A stretch of DNA of 64,000 bases from positions 51,852 to 115,851 of the forward strand of contig JAUHVK010000014.1 of the NCBI GenBank assembly GCA_030425145.1, in the 5' to 3' direction. The translations under genes and the position numbers were made by a program. This document shows, piece after piece, positions 46,130-55,408 of the stretch (positions within the stretch are counted from its first letter, which is position 1; every line of letters starts with the position of its first letter). This DNA is from Alphaproteobacteria bacterium. Lineage in GTDB: Bacteria; Pseudomonadota; Alphaproteobacteria; Rhodobacterales; Rhodobacteraceae. The notes below the pieces were generated by a model that was given only the letters and a program-made list of their open reading frames with translations, was not told the origin of the DNA and made no database searches.

Positions 46130-48037
46130 CTACCGTGGTAATGACAGAACGCCGCTCAGCGACGGCAGGCGATCGATCGCGGCTTTGAGAGCGGGAACGG
46201 GAGACTGGTCTCCATATACCGATTCATGCACGTCCTGACCTTCGTGACCCATGATGTCGCGGGCGACTTTAGCGGGGACCTCTGTGTCGAGATCCAGGAC
46301 GTGCTGGACGTAATGGCGGGCGCTCTGAAGTGACAGACCTCGGCCTGCATCCCCCCAGGTTTCCTTGACAAATTTTTCGACCTTTCGGCCGACTTTGCGG
46401 CCCATGATGTTGGAGGCCGGCTCCTTAAGGTCAGGGAAAAGGCGAACATAACCAGCTTTCCGGGCATCGCGAACAAGCTCCATTAGACCCAGGTGGATCA
46501 GGTCATCGTGAAGCGGAACTTTTCGCCGCGAAGTAGCGTTTTTGATCCGGCGATCGGTGGTGGTGATCACATCGAAGTAGGTGATCCCGTCCTCCTGTCT
46601 AACGTAGTCGACGCCGATGCCGGCGATTTCCTCGCGCCGCAGGCCGCTATACGCCGCGATCAGGGGGACCCAATACACTCCGCTCCTGCGCCGTTCGGCG
46701 AGAGGGGGTAGCCAAGGCCCCGGCTCGGGATCGCTCCAATACCGGTGCCGAAAGAAGGTTTCGAGTTCTTCTCGGGTGAAGGTCCGCTTCTTATCTCGCG
46801 CGCGCCCCTTTTCTTTTCGTCGCAGGAGGCCAGGATCAAGCCGGGGATGCAGTTCGAAGCCCTCAGCCTTGGCCGCCGAAATCAGTGCGCTTGCGTGGTC
46901 CACGTATCTGTTGACCGTGCCGACCGCCAAGCCGATCTTTTCCTTCGGGAGACCTTCGGCCTTAGCGAGGACCGATTCTATCGGGAGGGTGTGATCTGAC
47001 GGCGATTTGCCGAAGGATTTCGGCAACTTAAGAAGGACAGCCCGAAGTTTCACGAAATCTGATTGGATAAGGGATCGGATATCTGTCTTGCCCGTAACCC
47101 TCTGAAGGAGGATCCCGAAAGCGCGGTACTGACGCGCCGTCTTTTCTTCCAGACCTTCATCTGCGTGTTTTTTGAACTGGATCATTCGTTCAATGACCGC
47201 ATTAATCGACGGATCGAGCTCGGAGTCGTCCTGTTCAGCCGGCATGATTTCATGGATCACTGCGCGGGTTTTGTTTGCCTGAACATCGGTCACTGTCGAC
47301 GCGGTTACGGGGTCAGGCGAACTCGGTGCTTCCCTTTGCTCATCGTCTTGCGAGAATGTGCCTTGGACCGGATCGAACTGGTCCATAACGTCTGATGCCA
47401 GCGCCCGAGCGGGTGGGGTGGCCACCGCGGCGTTGGCCGCGCGCATGCCCTCGATGAAAAGCTCGAGCAGCTGGACAGCTTCACGGTCTCCCTTGATCCG
47501 ACGACCGGTCACCTTCTCGAAGTCATCGGCCCTGCGAGCTGCGCCGACGTGGCTACGCAACAGAGGTCGGGCGTGACTGTCGAGGACCAGCCTTAGCATC
47601 GCCACCTCGGCACGACTGCGGCCTTTGGCGATCATATCGTGCTCGACCTGCTCGGATATCGTCGCGCCGATTCCCTGCTCCGCCAGAATGTCCCAGGTTT
47701 CAGTCGTATTGGAGGTGATCTGTCTCTCCAGCTCGCAGGGCGGTGACCCGTAGCGGAATCGGAGGTCTTGTCGCAGATCATTCTGTGCCGTGACGTGGGT
47801 TTTCACCACGTGCTGCAAATACCGCCGGGCTTCTTCCAGCGTGATTCTATCCTGTTCCAAGGCTGCCATGATCGGCTCACTCTCCGCGCTCAACACACGG
47901 GATAATATAGTCGCCCTGACGCGGTCTGTGGTGCGCAACGAGACCCTCAGGTCTGCGATTCTTGTGGATTGAGGCCGGACTTTGCGTCGCCAGTAATAGA
48001 CGCCGTCTCGGCAGGTCAGGTGGGGGAGAGAGGTCAT
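46130..48037 (-). CDS. int: Tyrosine-type site-specific integrase of element A
   Basis: The 635-residue protein begins MTSLPHLTCRDGVYYWRRKV, the N-terminal form of a family of long integrases (DUF6538-like). Its catalytic part has SGLRREEIAG near residue 480, SARHYVQHVL near 580 and a MGHEGQDVHESVYG tyrosine region near 605. It lies just inside the right end of the element, reading away from att at 48157, next to the arm-type repeats. GGAG is eight bases before the ATG at 48037; the frame upstream to 48145 is not supported by a ribosome site. Confidence 0.85.
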   Translation of the reverse strand: MTSLPHLTCRDGVYYWRRKVRPQSTRIADLRVSLRTTDRVRATILSRVLSAESEPIMAALEQDRITLEEARRYLQHVVKTHVTAQNDLRQDLRFRYGSPPCELERQITSNTTETWDILAEQGIGATISEQVEHDMIAKGRSRAEVAMLRLVLDSHARPLLRSHVGAARRADDFEKVTGRRIKGDREAVQLLELFIEGMRAANAAVATPPARALASDVMDQFDPVQGTFSQDDEQREAPSSPDPVTASTVTDVQANKTRAVIHEIMPAEQDDSELDPSINAVIERMIQFKKHADEGLEEKTARQYRAFGILLQRVTGKTDIRSLIQSDFVKLRAVLLKLPKSFGKSPSDHTLPIESVLAKAEGLPKEKIGLAVGTVNRYVDHASALISAAKAEGFELHPRLDPGLLRRKEKGRARDKKRTFTREELETFFRHRYWSDPEPGPWLPPLAERRRSGVYWVPLIAAYSGLRREEIAGIGVDYVRQEDGITYFDVITTTDRRIKNATSRRKVPLHDDLIHLGLMELVRDARKAGYVRLFPDLKEPASNIMGRKVGRKVEKFVKETWGDAGRGLSLQSARHYVQHVLDLDTEVPAKVARDIMGHEGQDVHESVYGDQSPVPALKAAIDRLPSLSGVLSLPR

Positions 48038-48082
48038 TTTCGGGCTCCAGATAGGAGACCGACCCGAAAACACCGCCGCAGC

Positions 48083-48106
48083 GGTGTCACAGTCTGGTGT
48101 CACAGT
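48083..48106. repeat. Tandem GGTGTCACAGT motif, right arm of element A
   Basis: Two copies of GGTGTCACAGT spaced 13 bases apart lie between the integrase start and the att core, in the same orientation as the pair at 19434-19457. A hairpin-like CCGCCGCAGCGG precedes them. Confidence 0.6.
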
Positions 48107-48156
48107 AACGAACCCCCGAAGGGGAAAGTTACTGAGATCAGACACTTACGTGAAAG

Positions 48157-48204
48157 TTGGCTCCGGCGGTAGGGATCGAACCTACGACCAATTGATTAAC
48201 AGTC
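48157..48204 (-). repeat. att site: 48-bp tRNA-Asn 3' end (element A/B junction)
   Basis: The copy reads, on the minus strand, GACTGTTAATC (anticodon loop with GTT) through the T-arm GTAGG-TTCGATC-CCTAC to GGAGCCA. Sequence upstream of the anticodon does not pair as a tRNA, so this is an attachment-site fragment and not a gene. It is identical over 48 bases to the copy at 57633. Confidence 0.9.
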
Positions 48205-48335
48205 TAATTTAGGTCCATAACGGACCCAAACTATGTAAAACTATCGGTGCGAAAAAATACCATGTTTTACAGATATTTCCTTGTATTGTTTGGAAGCGTT
48301 AATAACTTGGGGTAACGGTGCAAATCACCGCAATC

Positions 48336-48355
48336 TGTTACCCCAGCGTTACCCC
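48336..48355. repeat. GTTACCCC direct repeats, left arm of element B
   Basis: TGTTACCCC and GTTACCCC lie side by side at 48336-48355, with an inverted copy (GGGGTAAC) at 48309-48316. The same doublet occurs at the other end of the element (57548-57569) in the same orientation. They flank the att core in the circular form and look like arm-type integrase sites. Confidence 0.6.
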
Positions 48356-48371
48356 GAGAGACAAATTGACT

Positions 48372-49622
48372 ATGGCAAAGGCATTCACGACCAAGACTGT
48401 TGAGGCGGTGAAACCGACCGCAACCCGCACCGAAATCCCTGATCCGGCACTGACCGGGCTTTACCTTGTCGTTCAACCCAGCGGCGCGAAATCGTGGGCT
48501 TTGCGCTACCGTTACGGCGGCAAGCCGAAGAAGCTGACTTTGGGCAAATGGCCGATAATGGGCGTTGCTCTGGCGCGGGCTGCTGCAACCGAAGCAATCG
48601 AAGCCGTGGAACTTGGCAAAGACCCCGGCGCGGCAAAGAAGAAAGCCAAAGCCGACCGCGTAGAGGCGCAGCTATCGGAGCGCGACAAGATCAAGACGCT
48701 GATCGGGCAATATGGCAAGCGCAAGCTGGCGCAGTTGAAATCCGGCGCGGTAGTGAAGCGCGAACTGGAACGGCACGTTGTCGAGGAATGGGGCGACCGC
48801 GACATTCACGACATAACCCGCCGCGATGTGATAGACCTTCTGGACGGGATTGCAGACAGTGGCCGTGTCGTGACTGCAAACCGTGTGCGCGCCTATCTCA
48901 ACACCTTCCTGAATTGGTGTGTGGAACGTGAGGTGATCGACCTGTCACCGGCGCAGGGCGTGAAACCCGTTGCCAAGGAAAAGAGTCGTGACCGTGTTCT
49001 GTCCGATGATGAAATCCGGTGGTTCTGGCAGGCATGTGAGGGTCTTGGTTTTCCTTGGGGGCCGTTTGGGCAAACGCTGCTGTTGACCGGCCAGCGGCTT
49101 GGCGAAGTTGCAGGAATGACCGACAGCGAAATCACCGGCAAATCTTGGGACATGGCACCACAGCGCACGAAGAACGGGCGCGCGCATAGCGTTCCGCTAT
49201 CGGAGGCCGTGTGCGGCGTTCTAAGCGGCGTGGAGCGCATCAAAGGTGATGCTGGGCTGATCTACACCACAACGGGCGAAACGCCTTTGAGCGGCTTTCA
49301 CAAGGGGCGAAATCACATTGCCGAACGCATGGCAGAGATTGCCAGCGATGAAGCGGGCCAGCCCGTCGAGATACCGCACTGGACGTTTCACGACCTACGC
49401 CGCACGGCTGCAACCGGCATGGCACGTTTGGGCATCCCGGTGCGCGTGACTGAGGCCGTTCTAAACCATGTGAGCGGCACCGGCGGGGGCATCGTGGCGG
49501 TTTACCAGCGGCACGACTATGCAGAGGAAAAGCGCAACGCTCTGGACGCATGGGCGCGGCTTGTTGCTGATATTGTCGAAGGGACAACCGGCAACGTGGT
49601 GCGGATTGAGGGCGTTAGGTGA
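48372..49622 (+). CDS. int: Tyrosine integrase of element B (P4 type)
   Basis: The 416-residue integrase has a P4-type N-terminal arm-binding domain (GLYLVVQPSGAKSWALRYRYGGKPKKLTLG, DUF4102). The catalytic residues are in TGQRLGEVAGM near 265, FHDLRRTAATG near 345 and the final HVSGTGGGIVAVYQRHDY tyrosine. It begins about 170 bases inside the att site. Its stop overlaps the next ATG (TGATG). Confidence 0.9.
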   Translation: MAKAFTTKTVEAVKPTATRTEIPDPALTGLYLVVQPSGAKSWALRYRYGGKPKKLTLGKWPIMGVALARAAATEAIEAVELGKDPGAAKKKAKADRVEAQLSERDKIKTLIGQYGKRKLAQLKSGAVVKRELERHVVEEWGDRDIHDITRRDVIDLLDGIADSGRVVTANRVRAYLNTFLNWCVEREVIDLSPAQGVKPVAKEKSRDRVLSDDEIRWFWQACEGLGFPWGPFGQTLLLTGQRLGEVAGMTDSEITGKSWDMAPQRTKNGRAHSVPLSEAVCGVLSGVERIKGDAGLIYTTTGETPLSGFHKGRNHIAERMAEIASDEAGQPVEIPHWTFHDLRRTAATGMARLGIPVRVTEAVLNHVSGTGGGIVAVYQRHDYAEEKRNALDAWARLVADIVEGTTGNVVRIEGVR

Positions 49623-50038
49623 TGGATCAAGTCAAGGCTAATGCTATTGCGCTGCGTGATGAGTGCGAAAGGCTGGCACGTCAGGCAGAAAAGGACATGC
49701 TTAATCCAGAACTGTCGCCTGAGCAAAAACAGGAAGCGCAAGACCGCGCAAAGGTTTATTGGCAAATGAGCCGAGACCATGCCGACACCGTTTACCATGC
49801 CGAAGTCGCGCGGCCTGAGAGGCACACCGGCAGGAACAAAGGTACGCAAAAAAAGACCGAAGAGAGAGCCGCGTTCATTCGCATGGTTGCTGACGAATTG
49901 GACACGTCAAACCGTGAGGCGATAGCTTCGCAAGCCCTAGGAGGCCATGCCGCGCGCGTCCGAACGCTTTGGCGGGCAGAAGGCGAGAATGCGAGGCGTA
50001 AGTTGCTGACGTTTATGAAAAATAATCGAATTCCGTAG
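49622..50038 (+). CDS. Helical protein of unknown function in satellite
   Basis: The 138-residue charged protein is predicted to be mostly helical, with a basic C-terminus. It overlaps the integrase stop (TGATG), so it is translationally coupled to it. It was not recognised. The region 50039-50136 after it contains only the promoter for the next gene. Confidence 0.65.
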   Translation: MDQVKANAIALRDECERLARQAEKDMLNPELSPEQKQEAQDRAKVYWQMSRDHADTVYHAEVARPERHTGRNKGTQKKTEERAAFIRMVADELDTSNREAIASQALGGHAARVRTLWRAEGENARRKLLTFMKNNRIP

Positions 50039-50136
50039 GGGATAATTTTCGAAAACTAGAACCTGTGGGGTGTTCCAAAGCGTTAGAAAATGCCCTGAAT
50101 AGGTAGCCACGAAACCTAACCAAAGGACCGTGGCAC

Positions 50137-50394
50137 ATGAAAACGAAACCCCCTGCACAAGCGGCAGTGGCGGCTGGGTGGTCAGCGATGGCCAACCCGA
50201 ACCGCCGCATCCCCGCGAGTGAGGTGCGCGAACTCTGCGGTGATGTCAGCGATATGACTATTCACCGTTGGTTGAACCGCACCGATCTGAACTTTCCCAA
50301 GCCGATCTACATCGGACGCCGCCGCTACTGGAAAGAGGCCGACGTTCTCGCGTGGCTGGAAGCGCAACCCCGTGCAAAGGGGAGGGCGGCGTAA
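50137..50394 (+). CDS. AlpA-like HTH regulator/excisionase
   Basis: The 85-residue protein has a winged HTH of the AlpA/excisionase type in its middle (MTIHRWLNRTDLNFPKPIYIGRRRYWKEADVLAWLEAQP). Such proteins activate excision and replication genes of satellites such as P4 and the PICIs. An internal ATG at 50191 (MANPNRRIP) is a possible alternative start. The stop overlaps the next start (TAATG). Confidence 0.75.
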   Translation: MKTKPPAQAAVAAGWSAMANPNRRIPASEVRELCGDVSDMTIHRWLNRTDLNFPKPIYIGRRRYWKEADVLAWLEAQPRAKGRAA

Positions 50395-50636
50395 TGGATT
50401 GGAACAAGCGCATTACCCGCCGCGTGATGGAAAGCGGCGCAGACTATCCCGGCGTTCAGCTTCAGTTTCTTTTGCAGCGCCTTGAGAAGCACCCCGAAAC
50501 CATCCCCGCAATCTCGGAGGCGATCCGCGACATGGGGAAATGGTATCTGGAACACGCCGCCGAACTTGAGGCCGAAGGCGTCCGTCTGGAAGCACAGGCC
50601 AAGCTGCGCGAAATCGCGATCAACACCCCAAAATAG
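50394..50636 (+). CDS. Small helical protein
   Basis: The 80-residue protein starts at the ATG overlapping the previous stop. It is helical, with a charged C-terminal half (HAAELEAEGVRLEAQAKLREI). No family was recognised. Its position in the early operon of the satellite suggests a regulatory or replication role. Confidence 0.6.
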   Translation: MDWNKRITRRVMESGADYPGVQLQFLLQRLEKHPETIPAISEAIRDMGKWYLEHAAELEAEGVRLEAQAKLREIAINTPK

Positions 50637-50743
50637 GAAACCCCACCGGCGCAGGCGGGGCTTCCATTTGGAACGTGTTGGGTACTTGGGAACGTACAGA
50701 GCATACCGCTTTTTGCGTCTGGAGGCAAACTCTGGATCGAGCA

Positions 50744-50842
50744 ATGAGAACACTTCAAATCAAACTCCTGATGCGCCTGCACGGCCTTACCGAAAGCCAA
50801 GCGCAGATGCTGGCAGTCCTGATCTGGGGGGCGGGCCAGTGA
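50744..50842 (+). CDS. Small ORF coupled to the primase/helicase gene
   Basis: A 32-residue frame (MRTLQIKLLMRLHGLTESQA...) ends in TGA overlapping the GTG start of the primase/helicase (GTGA). GGAGG lies 18 bases upstream, rather far for a ribosome site. It may serve mainly to couple translation. Confidence 0.45.
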   Translation: MRTLQIKLLMRLHGLTESQAQMLAVLIWGAGQ

Positions 50843-53322
50843 AAACGCTTATCCGCTTGCCTGAGGGCGACGTTTGGGAACGTGCCAAGCTGGAAAAGAA
50901 CTGGATGGTCTTTCGGGTGCAATATCCGGGAGCCGATGGCAAAAGCGCCAAGGTGCCGTGCAACACACGCAACGGCGAAAATGTTGCAACCGAAAACGCC
51001 GCCTACATGACGTTTGAGCAAGCCGTTGCCGCACGTCAAAAGCTGGCATCGCGCATCTTCGAGATTAACGAAGAACTGACCGGACGCGGCACACCTGAAA
51101 AACAGGCGGCAACCTTTTGCGTGGGCTACCTTGCGCGTCCCGGTTCCGCGTTTGTGACCTTGGATTTGGACAAGGTGATCGGGCCAGACGGTACGCTTGC
51201 CGAATGGGTGCCGCCCCTTGAAGAAACCTATACCGAGGTTTCTACGTCCGGCACCGGGCTGCACATGCTGACCGAGCGCAAGCCCGGCGATGACAAGGTG
51301 AAGGAAGTCAATAACGCGGGCATCTATGCCGGAAAACAGCGCGGCATCGCTCTGACGTTCAAACACGTCGAAGGAACGCCTACGCATATCAACGGCGCAG
51401 CGGTGGCGCGCAAAGCCGTCTTTGACCGCATGGGCGAAAAGCGCGACCGTGACCAAGGTTATGCAAAGCCTAATAACAACGGCTGCAAGATCGACACCGG
51501 CATGGTATCCGACCGCCGCGATATTCCCGATATTCTGGACAGCCTGCCAAACCCGGCTAATGGGCGCGATGAATGGGTGCGGATGGCACACGCCTGCAAG
51601 GCGGCTGCACTGGAAGCCGATGCAGAGACCGCCGCAAAGATTGAACAGGCGTTCCTTGCTTGGTCAGAACGCGGCGAAGCGCACGGGGCATCCGGCAACA
51701 CCAACAGCCCGCAAAACCTCTGGGACAGCATCAAGAGCGTTGATGAAATCACACCTGGCACGTTCTACTATATCGCAGAGGAGTTGGGCTGGGTTAAACC
51801 TGCAAACCATGCTGGAAGCCAATCCGAAGCAAAGGCATCCGACAGCGATCCGGTTGACCTTTGGGGCAGCTTTGAGCCGCCGGAATTGCCGGAAGGGCTG
51901 TTGCCGCCGATCATCGAAACCTTTGCACGGGCCAACGGGGCGCAGATGGGGGCCGATCCGGCGGGGCTGGCGATGGCCGCTCTGGCGACATGCGCCGCCG
52001 CAATCCCTGATGCGGTGCAGATCAAGGTGAAGCGTTACGATGATTGGATGGAAAGTGCGCGGCTTTGGGTGGCGTTGATGGGGCCACCTTCTGCGAAGAA
52101 AAGCCCGATCATATCCGCCGCAACCGGGCCGCTTTGCCGCTTGGACGTCGAGATGATGCGCGATTGGCAGAAGCGCATCAACGAGTACGAGGCGTTATCG
52201 CCTGACGAAAAGAAAAGCCAACAGCGACCACCGCAAACGCGCTTGCGCATAGAGGACGCCACCGTTGAGGCGGCGCAGCAAGTTTTGGAAGGAAGCCCTT
52301 GGGGCGTCTTGCTTTTGCAGGATGAACTGAGCGGTTTTTTCGGGGCGATGGACAAATACAATGGCGGCAAGGGTGCGCAAGCTGACCGCGCGTTCTGGCT
52401 GCGCAGTTTCAACGGCGGGCAATTCGCCTTGAACCGCGTAGGCCGTGGGGCCGCTATCATCGACAACCTGTCCGTTTCGATGCTGGGCGGCATACAGCCC
52501 GAACCCCTGCGCAAGATTGCAGGCGACAGCGTTGATGACGGGCTGTTGCAGCGGTTGTTCCCGATCATGCTCCGCACCGCGACAATGGGCCGTGACGAAC
52601 CCATGCCGCCAGTGAACAAAATCTATCAGGTTACAATTGAAGCCCTGCGCATTTTGTCGAACCCAAAAGGCGGTTGCGGCACATACCTGCAATTCGATGA
52701 AGGGGCGCAGGCAATCCGCCGTGATCTTGAGGCGCGGCACCTTGAGCTGCAATCTCTGGAAAGCATCAACCGCAAGCTGGCATCGCATATTGGGAAATAT
52801 GACGGGCTGTTTGCGCGGCTTTGCGTGGTCTGGCATTGCGTCGAACACGCTGAACAGATGGTCTATAGCTGGGACAGAAAGGACTGCGCAGACCCGGTTT
52901 TGCCCGCCACGGTCACAGAGGCGACCGCACAGCGCGTTGCGGCGTTTCTGCACCACTTTCTGCTGGCACACGCCATTGCCTTCTACAGCGGCGTTCTGGG
53001 CTTGTCTGACGATCACGACCGACTGACCGCAATCGCAGGGTATATCCTGACACACAAGCTGGACCGGATCACCAACCGCGACGTGCAGCGGGGCGACCGC
53101 ACCATGCGCGGATTGAAGGAACACGAAATCCGCCCGTTGCTGGAACAGTTGGCCGCGCTTGGCTGGCTGGACCGGATCGACCCGCCGCGACCATCATCCC
53201 CGCCACATTGGCAGGTTAACCCGGCGGTGCATCAGAAATTCGCAGACCGTGCCGCCGCCGAAGCGCAGCGCCGCCATGCCGCCCGCGAAACGATCCAAGG
53301 CATAAACCGAGGTGCCGCATGA
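50839..53322 (+). CDS. Satellite primase/helicase (DUF3987 type)
   Basis: The 827-residue protein starts at GTG (MKTLIRLPEGDVWERAKL). The N-terminal third shows a primase-polymerase-like core (GSAFVTLDLDKVI, TEVSTSGTGLHML). The second half is a DUF3987 P-loop domain with Walker A-like GPPSAKKSPIIS near residue 420 and VLLLQDELSGFFGAM near 500. The product should drive replication of the element from a nearby origin. The frame remains open upstream to 50482, but those residues are shadows of other genes. Confidence 0.8.
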   Translation: MKTLIRLPEGDVWERAKLEKNWMVFRVQYPGADGKSAKVPCNTRNGENVATENAAYMTFEQAVAARQKLASRIFEINEELTGRGTPEKQAATFCVGYLARPGSAFVTLDLDKVIGPDGTLAEWVPPLEETYTEVSTSGTGLHMLTERKPGDDKVKEVNNAGIYAGKQRGIALTFKHVEGTPTHINGAAVARKAVFDRMGEKRDRDQGYAKPNNNGCKIDTGMVSDRRDIPDILDSLPNPANGRDEWVRMAHACKAAALEADAETAAKIEQAFLAWSERGEAHGASGNTNSPQNLWDSIKSVDEITPGTFYYIAEELGWVKPANHAGSQSEAKASDSDPVDLWGSFEPPELPEGLLPPIIETFARANGAQMGADPAGLAMAALATCAAAIPDAVQIKVKRYDDWMESARLWVALMGPPSAKKSPIISAATGPLCRLDVEMMRDWQKRINEYEALSPDEKKSQQRPPQTRLRIEDATVEAAQQVLEGSPWGVLLLQDELSGFFGAMDKYNGGKGAQADRAFWLRSFNGGQFALNRVGRGAAIIDNLSVSMLGGIQPEPLRKIAGDSVDDGLLQRLFPIMLRTATMGRDEPMPPVNKIYQVTIEALRILSNPKGGCGTYLQFDEGAQAIRRDLEARHLELQSLESINRKLASHIGKYDGLFARLCVVWHCVEHAEQMVYSWDRKDCADPVLPATVTEATAQRVAAFLHHFLLAHAIAFYSGVLGLSDDHDRLTAIAGYILTHKLDRITNRDVQRGDRTMRGLKEHEIRPLLEQLAALGWLDRIDPPRPSSPPHWQVNPAVHQKFADRAAAEAQRRHAARETIQGINRGAA

Positions 53323-53441
53323 CTTTTGTCACCAATGTCCCTTGCGCGTACGTAACAGGGACCAGATGCAGCCTCTTTTTCTATTGCGACAGCGTTCCGT
53401 CACACGCGCGCAAGGGACAATTGCGACAAATCTTTTCCTAA
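53319..53441 (+). CDS. Possible small ORF after the primase
   Basis: A 40-residue frame begins with the ATGA overlap of the primase stop. It spans the candidate origin repeats, and its composition is not distinctive. It may be only an open frame within the origin. Confidence 0.2.
   Translation: MTFVTNVPCAYVTGTRCSLFFYCDSVPSHARKGQLRQIFS
53336..53428. other. Candidate replication origin of satellite
   Basis: TGTCCCTTGCGCG at 53336-53348 has a perfect 13-base inverted partner, CGCGCAAGGGACA, at 53407-53419. The direct repeat ATTGCGACA occurs at 53383 and 53420, and an A/T-rich stretch follows. The block begins 14 bases after the primase/helicase stop, the usual place for such an origin. Confidence 0.5.
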
Positions 53442-53498
53442 ACTTAGCAACCCCAACCCCGCCGTGAGGCGGCACCATCCCAAGGAAGGACATTCCCG

Positions 53499-53732
53499 AT
53501 GACACACGAAGAAATCATGCTGACCGAAAAGGTGCGCGTTCAGAAGCTGCTGACCGCCGCGCTGGACGAGATCGAAGCCGAGGGCGGCAGCATCCGGTTC
53601 TTTGCGGCGGCACTTTTGGGCGCAGCGATTGAAACCTACGCCGAGGTAGAAGGGCCGGAAGCCGTGGAACGCGGCATCACGAAAATGGCCCTTCGCAAGC
53701 TGGGCCGCGCTGGGGCGATCAACGCCTGCTGA
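53499..53732 (+). CDS. Small helical protein upstream of capsid gene
   Basis: The 77-residue acidic protein has a central alanine-rich helix (FFAAALLGAAIETYAEVEG). AAGGAAGGA precedes the ATG. It was not recognised. Between its stop and the capsid gene are 169 bases with a promoter-like sequence only. Confidence 0.6.
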   Translation: MTHEEIMLTEKVRVQKLLTAALDEIEAEGGSIRFFAAALLGAAIETYAEVEGPEAVERGITKMALRKLGRAGAINAC

Positions 53733-53901
53733 ACTTGCGCGAAAAGCCGGATTCATGTATAAGATTCAACAACAAGCGCCTGCTGATGGCGGGGGCTTGG
53801 CTCTGATTTTCCGCAAGGCTGATGGCCTGAGCGCGAGAACGTAGACCCTTTTGCCGGGGCCGTTTTCGCGCGCCTTGGCATCAACACACGGAAACAGACA
53901 A

Positions 53902-55290
53902 ATGACACTCATTCTTGATGATGAAACCGACCTTGCCGTTCGCAAGCACTGCATGAAGGCGTTGCGCGACATTGGCGTTCGGTCCCTGAACGAAATCGAA
54001 CCGCACAAGATGGCTTGGGGCGACCTGCAAAAAGCATCCAAGCGGATGCTGACAGCATCGCGTGACGCTCTGGACCGGATCACCGACAAGACCAGCGCCG
54101 AAGAACGTAGACAAGTCGAACTTGCCTGCGATGGCGTCATGGAATTGTTCAACGCGATTGAACGTGAATGCGACATCCGCACCGAAGAAGGTTCCCGCGA
54201 ACCCCGCGCGCAAGCGGCATCCAAGGCGCAGCTTGCCAAGCGTCCCGTCATGGGAACAGCCGAAGCCCGCACCGGCGGCTATGACGAACCCGAAGGCGAC
54301 GTTTGTCCCGCTCTGAAACCGGAACAGCGGTTCACCGATTGGGCAAAGGCGCGTGTGCCGCTTGAAAGCGACTATCGCGGCCTGAGCGTGGGCCAGTACC
54401 TGCGCAGCATGGTTCTGGGCGGCAAGACAGACGTGGAACGTCGCGCACTGTCCGAAGGCTCTGACAGCGCAGGCGGCTACACCGTGCCGGACATTCTGTC
54501 GGCAACCCTGATCGACCTTGCACGGGCCAACAGCGTCGTGATGCGGGCTGGGGCGCAAACCGTGCCGTTGACCAGCGACAGCAACAACTGGGCGCGGTTG
54601 TTGACCGACCCGGTGCCTGCATGGCGGGCCGAGGCTGGCAGCGTGGCGGAAAGCGATCCGACCTTTGGGCTGATGCAGATGATCCCGCGTTCTCTGGCGG
54701 TGCAGACGAAAGTCAGCGTCGAATTGATGGAGGACAGCATCAACCTGGCAACCGAACTTCCTCGCGTACTGGCGGCGGCTATGGCCGTTGAATTGGACCG
54801 CGTGGCGTTGCTGGGCAGTGGGTCGGCACCGGAACCGGAAGGCATCGCCAATACATCGGGCATCGGAACGACGGCACAGGATGCAGCAATCACCAATTAC
54901 CTCAACCTGAACGCGGCGCGCACGTCCATCCTGACGGCAAACCACAACCCGACCGCCTTTATCATGCACCCGCGCGATGAAGGCACCTTTACGGGTATGA
55001 CGGACAGCGATGGGCAACCGTTGCGGATGCACCCGAAGCTGGAAGAAATCCCGTGGCTCACCACGACCAGCATTCCGACAGATGGCGGCGTTGGCACCGA
55101 TGAAAGCACAATCATCGCCGGTGACTTCACCAAGCTGTTGGTGGGTATCCGGTCTGATATTCGCGTCGAGGTACTCAAGACCAGCGCCTATGCGTCGAAC
55201 CTGCAATACACCCTGTTGGCGCACATGCGCGCTGACGTTGCGGTGACGCACGCGGCGGCGTTCCACACGATCACCGGCGTCCAAGGTTAA
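53902..55290 (+). CDS. HK97-fold phage major capsid protein
   Basis: The 462-residue protein has an N-terminal charged helical region (delta/scaffold-like, residues 1-95). A linker and then a capsid core follow from about 130, with SEGSDSAGGYTVPDILSATLIDLARANSVVMRAGAQTVPLTSDSNNWARLL and typical strand-helix spine segments (MAVELDRVALLGSGSAPEPEGI). No protease gene is present, so the N-terminal region may be removed by a helper enzyme or kept. It is the only structural gene in the element. The ATG chosen is that of MTLILDDE; the upstream extension is not conserved in composition. Confidence 0.85.
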   Translation: MTLILDDETDLAVRKHCMKALRDIGVRSLNEIEPHKMAWGDLQKASKRMLTASRDALDRITDKTSAEERRQVELACDGVMELFNAIERECDIRTEEGSREPRAQAASKAQLAKRPVMGTAEARTGGYDEPEGDVCPALKPEQRFTDWAKARVPLESDYRGLSVGQYLRSMVLGGKTDVERRALSEGSDSAGGYTVPDILSATLIDLARANSVVMRAGAQTVPLTSDSNNWARLLTDPVPAWRAEAGSVAESDPTFGLMQMIPRSLAVQTKVSVELMEDSINLATELPRVLAAAMAVELDRVALLGSGSAPEPEGIANTSGIGTTAQDAAITNYLNLNAARTSILTANHNPTAFIMHPRDEGTFTGMTDSDGQPLRMHPKLEEIPWLTTTSIPTDGGVGTDESTIIAGDFTKLLVGIRSDIRVEVLKTSAYASNLQYTLLAHMRADVAVTHAAAFHTITGVQG

Positions 55291-55408
55291 GGGCCATCTT
55301 TGAGAGGGCGTTGCAGCCCGTCCAATAACGGAAAGCCGGATGCGTGGCCCTTTGTTCTCGCAGGCGTTCAATCCGGCAAGGCTGCACACTCAACACAGGA
55401 AACAGGCA

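Larger units (their letters stand above)
19347..48204. mobile_element. Element A: ~28.8-kb integrative mobilizable island at tRNA-Asn
   Basis: The island is bounded by tRNA-Asn 3'-end sequence at 19347-19365 (19 bp) and 48157-48204. It carries its own tyrosine integrase at the right end, a relaxase with accessory genes, KfrA, McrBC, a type I restriction system, an efflux operon and an IS insertion. Tandem GGTGTCACAGT motifs lie just inside both ends. No type IV secretion genes were seen, so it would be mobilizable rather than self-transmissible. Confidence 0.8.

Noticed and set aside
53881..55389. Long minus-strand frame opposite the capsid gene
   Set aside because: It is the antisense shadow of the capsid gene, and the capsid motifs on the plus strand are convincing.
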